From: Rhodospirillales bacterium 70-18
GTDB taxonomy: Bacteria > Pseudomonadota > Alphaproteobacteria > Acetobacterales > Acetobacteraceae
Assembly: GCA_001899585.1 (NCBI GenBank)
Contig: MKWE01000057.1
Coordinates: 108,733-172,732 of the forward strand
Length of the DNA stretch: 64,000 nt
Direction of reading: 5' to 3'
Below the pieces are notes generated by a model that had not been told where the DNA came from, made no database searches, and worked only from the letters and a program-made list of their open reading frames with translations. Shown here piece by piece: positions 61,607 to 64,000 of the stretch; positions within the stretch are counted from its first letter, which is position 1; each line of letters opens with the position of its first letter. The position numbers and the translations under genes were made by a program.

Positions 61607-63028
61607 ATGTCCGCCGCCCCCACCGGTGTTACCCGCATCCTGTCCGCCTACAGCGCCGGCATCCGGCTGGACGCGCTGCCCGAGGCGGTGGTGCGGCGCG
61701 CCCGCTTCCTGGTGCTGGACCTGGTCGGCAACATCGTGCGCGCCCGCCACGACGCGGAGAGCACCCCTGCCCTGCTGGCCGGCGCGCGCGCGCTGGGGAT
61801 GGGGCCGGTGGCGGCGGGCGGCTGCGGCGTGTTCGGCGACGCGGCGCGCTACACCGCCGCCGGGGCGGCGCTGCTGAACGGGGCGCTGGGGCATTCGCTG
61901 GATTTCGACGACACCCATGCCGCCGGTTCGCTGCACCCGGGCGCGCCGGTGATCCCGGCCGCCATCGCCGCCGGCGAGATGGTCGGCGCCTCGGGGGCGG
62001 ACGTGCTGGCGGCGATCGTGGCCGGCTACGAGGTGACCTGCCGGGTGGCGCTGGCCCTGCCGGCGGGCGAGCATTACGCGCGCGGCTTCCATCCCACCGC
62101 CACCTGCGGCGCCTTCGGCGCGGCGGCGGCGGCCGGGCGGGTATTCGGCCTGGACGAGGAGACGATCGCCTCGGCGCTGGGCATCGCGCTCAGTCAGGCG
62201 GCGGGCAGCCTGCAATTCCTCGCCAACGGGGCGTGGACCAAGCGGTTCCAGGTCGGCTGGGCGGCGATGAACGGGCTGGCGGCGGCGACCATGGCGCGCG
62301 AGGGGTTCAAGGGCGCCGCCGAGGCGCTGGAGGGCAAGGCGGGGTTCATGCGCGCCTATGCGCCGAACCCGACGCCGGAGCGGGCGCTGGTGGGGCTGGG
62401 CAGCGAATACGAGCTGATGAAGACGGCGGTGAAGCCCTATCCCTCCTGCCGCTACGGCCATGCCGGCATCGACGCCATGCTGGCGCTGCGGGCCGAGCAT
62501 GGGCTGCGGCCGGAGGAGGTGGAGGACGTGACCTACGGCACCTCGGCCTCCGGCATGATCCTGGTGGGCGAGCCGGCGGAAAAGCGGGCCAATCCGCAGA
62601 ATGTGGTGGACGGGCAGTTCAGCGGGCCGTTCGTGCTGGCCAGCGCGCTGGCGACCGGGGCGATGGGGTGGGACAGCTATGGCGGACTGTTCGACCCGAC
62701 CATCCGGGCGCTGCTGCCGAAGATCCGGGTGGCCAACGATGCGGACGTGCAGGCGGAGTTCCCGGCCAACATGTCCGGCAAGGTGACGGTGCGCGCGCGC
62801 GGCCAGGTGTTCGAGAAGATGGTGGTGGTGCCGAAGGGCGAGCCGGACAATTTCCTCACTGAGGCGGAGTTGCGGGCGAAGTTCGCCGGGCTGACCGACC
62901 GGGTGCTGGGCGCCGAACGCGCGGCGAAGCTGGCCGATGCGATGCTGGCGATCGACACGGCGGCCGAGATGGGCGCGCTGATCCGCCTGGCGGCGCCGCA
63001 GGAGGCGGTGCGGCTGGCCGGCGAATAG
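61607..63028 (+). CDS. MmgE/PrpD-family protein
   Basis: 473 residues. MmgE/PrpD all-helical fold: LGHSLDFDDTHAAGSLHPGAP, the loop PTATCGAFGAAAAAGRVFG, and KPYPSCRYGHAGIDA. Members include 2-methylcitrate dehydratase, cis-aconitate decarboxylase and iminodisuccinate epimerase, so a dehydration or decarboxylation of a tricarboxylate-like acid is possible. No prp genes are near, so methylcitrate function is not supported. AAGGAGA precedes the ATG. Divergent from mltB. Confidence 0.85.
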   Translation: MSAAPTGVTRILSAYSAGIRLDALPEAVVRRARFLVLDLVGNIVRARHDAESTPALLAGARALGMGPVAAGGCGVFGDAARYTAAGAALLNGALGHSLDFDDTHAAGSLHPGAPVIPAAIAAGEMVGASGADVLAAIVAGYEVTCRVALALPAGEHYARGFHPTATCGAFGAAAAAGRVFGLDEETIASALGIALSQAAGSLQFLANGAWTKRFQVGWAAMNGLAAATMAREGFKGAAEALEGKAGFMRAYAPNPTPERALVGLGSEYELMKTAVKPYPSCRYGHAGIDAMLALRAEHGLRPEEVEDVTYGTSASGMILVGEPAEKRANPQNVVDGQFSGPFVLASALATGAMGWDSYGGLFDPTIRALLPKIRVANDADVQAEFPANMSGKVTVRARGQVFEKMVVVPKGEPDNFLTEAELRAKFAGLTDRVLGAERAAKLADAMLAIDTAAEMGALIRLAAPQEAVRLAGE

Positions 63029-63095
63029 GCCGGGCGTTAAGCCGCGGGTAACCGGCGGCGGCGACACTGCCTCCTTCCCCTGGACGGAGGCCAAA

Positions 63096-63881
63096 ATGGA
63101 CCTGAACGCCCTGCCCCGCGCGGTGGCGCTGCAATACGACCGCGGCGAGCTGGTGTACCCCGCCGGCGGCCAGCCGGTGCTGCGCGAATACAGCTACAAC
63201 GGCTGCGGCCTGCGCACCTTCGGCAAGACCACGGATTTCATGGACGACCCGCGCTTTCGCCGTGCCCATGCGCGCGGCTGGAACAGCGGGCACAAGAAGG
63301 TCCGCCACATCGACGACAACCGCTGGATCGTGCACGTGGCGCTGTGGGCGGCGCAGCAGGCGGCCCGGCTGGAGGGCGATTTCGTGGAATGCGGGGTGGA
63401 TACCGGCATGCTGTCGCTGGCGATCTGCGACCAGCTGGATTTCGCCACGCAGGATCGCGATTTCTGGCTGTTCGACACCTTCAAGGGCATCCCCGAGGCG
63501 CAGATGAGCGAGGCCGAGCGCGGCGGCGTGGCGGCCTGGCACAACCGGGAATCCTACGAGGAGTGCTACGAAACGGCGCAGGCCAATTTCGCCCCCTGGC
63601 CGCGCTGCCGGCTGGTGCGCGGCATGGTGCCGGAGACATTGGCGGCGTTTCCTGAGGGGCGGCGCGTGGCCTATCTGTCGATCGACATGAACATCGTGCT
63701 GCCGGAGATCGCGGCGATCGAGTTCTTCTGGGACAGGCTGGTGCCGGGCGGCATCGTGCTGCTGGACGATTACGGCTGGTCCACCCACACGGCGCAGAAG
63801 CAGGCGTTTGACGCCTTCGCGGCGGCGCATGGGGTGAGCATATTGAATGTGCCGACTGGGCAGGGGATTTTGGTCAAGTGA
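63096..63881 (+). CDS. TylF-like class I SAM-dependent methyltransferase
   Basis: 261 residues. The SAM motif is FVECGVDTGMLSLAICD, with FDTFKGIPEAQ and the metal-dependent DDYGWSTHTAQKQAF block of the TylF/MycF family. Some relatives methylate sugar or macrolide hydroxyl groups; a sugar-nucleotide or surface-glycan acceptor is plausible. GGACGGAGG precedes the ATG. It ends six bases before the next AT-rich palindromic element. Last complete gene in the window. Confidence 0.78.
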   Translation: MDLNALPRAVALQYDRGELVYPAGGQPVLREYSYNGCGLRTFGKTTDFMDDPRFRRAHARGWNSGHKKVRHIDDNRWIVHVALWAAQQAARLEGDFVECGVDTGMLSLAICDQLDFATQDRDFWLFDTFKGIPEAQMSEAERGGVAAWHNRESYEECYETAQANFAPWPRCRLVRGMVPETLAAFPEGRRVAYLSIDMNIVLPEIAAIEFFWDRLVPGGIVLLDDYGWSTHTAQKQAFDAFAAAHGVSILNVPTGQGILVK

Positions 63882-63887
63882 GGAAGC

Positions 63888-63981
63888 GGTTCTTTTTTTG
63901 GAAAAAAAGAACCAAAACACTTTTATTCCCTGGAGTCTAAACGAATAAAGTTTTTTTGCTTCTTTTTGTTCACAAAAAGAA
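63888..63981. repeat. AT-rich nested palindromic element, copy 3
   Basis: 94 bases, in inverted orientation to the 10.6-kb copy. Hairpin 63888-63913 has 12-base arms (GGTTCTTTTTTT) around GG; hairpin 63960-63981 has 10-base arms (TTCTTTTTGT) around TC. Between them AACGAATAAAG and a partly degraded inverse copy remain. The outer hairpins match those of the 10.6-kb copy nearly base for base while the central spacer differs. Confidence 0.86.
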
Positions 63982-64000
63982 TACTTCCTTGCCTTAGAGG

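Overview
The window is chromosomal DNA of very high GC content (clearly above 65%), gene-dense on both strands. Gene content and gene order (the mltB-rlpA-dac-tmk-holB-metG-tatD run, a short MetG, a CDGSH protein, type III CoA-transferase and many solute-binding proteins with twin-arginine leaders) point to an alphaproteobacterium, most likely Acetobacteraceae/Rhodospirillales. That placement is inference; no rRNA, tRNA, CRISPR array, intact insertion sequence or prophage was seen. No gap longer than about 210 bases lacks a gene.

Layout. 1-7.6 kb: the 5' end of an exported hydrolase, an HNH nuclease, an esterase divergent from GluQ, an old-yellow-enzyme reductase, and a tandem pair of class I aminotransferases overlapping a double-GNAT protein. 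7.7-17.6 kb: a lipoprotein, a CoA-transferase, CDGSH and DapA-like proteins, then an amidohydrolase divergent from a five-gene run (GSAM-like aminotransferase, amidase, TrmO, gamma-glutamyltransferase, CnbZ-like protein) that looks built for a nitrogen-containing carbon source. 17.7-23.0 kb: a polysaccharide-deacetylase/allantoinase-like gene divergent from an operon of two ACMSD-type amidohydrolases, a Rieske protein, a non-canonical thiolase and its DUF35 partner. 23-29.8 kb: a rhamnonate-dehydratase-like enolase, a TPR protein, a zinc-finger anti-sigma candidate, a divergent ECF sigma factor, an oxaloacetate-decarboxylase-like enzyme divergent from a ketopantoate-reductase-like gene, a GNAT and a MaoC protein.

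29.9-34.8 kb: a complete CUT1-type sugar ABC transporter (binding protein, two permeases, ATPase) translationally coupled to an SDR dehydrogenase. 34.8-35.2 kb: a decayed IS5-family transposase. 35.4-44.4 kb: nucleoside hydrolase and uracil phosphoribosyltransferase (nucleobase salvage), two binding proteins without permeases, a second gamma-glutamyltransferase, a second DapA-family lyase, a PhyH dioxygenase and an unassigned orphan. 44.4-53.3 kb: MazG, a phosphoesterase, a bacterial CDP-archaeol-synthase homologue, a DUF938 methyltransferase, IlvD, a glycine-zipper lipoprotein, a ManD/RspA-type dehydratase, a uronate-dehydrogenase-like epimerase and an acetamidase/formamidase.

53.5-61.5 kb is a tightly packed eight-gene minus-strand operon joining envelope genes (MltB, RlpA, D,D-carboxypeptidase) with thymidylate kinase, DNA polymerase III delta prime, MetG, TatD and an MBL hydrolase. 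The right end has an MmgE/PrpD protein and a TylF-like methyltransferase.

The most striking non-coding signals are two families of long palindromic elements. Each of the four loci with both neighbours visible lies between convergent genes: an AT-rich nested palindrome (about 10.6, 23.0 and 63.9 kb, the last cut off by the window end) and a GC-rich inverted repeat (about 7.6 and 17.6 kb). Operator-like dyads sit in several divergent promoter regions.
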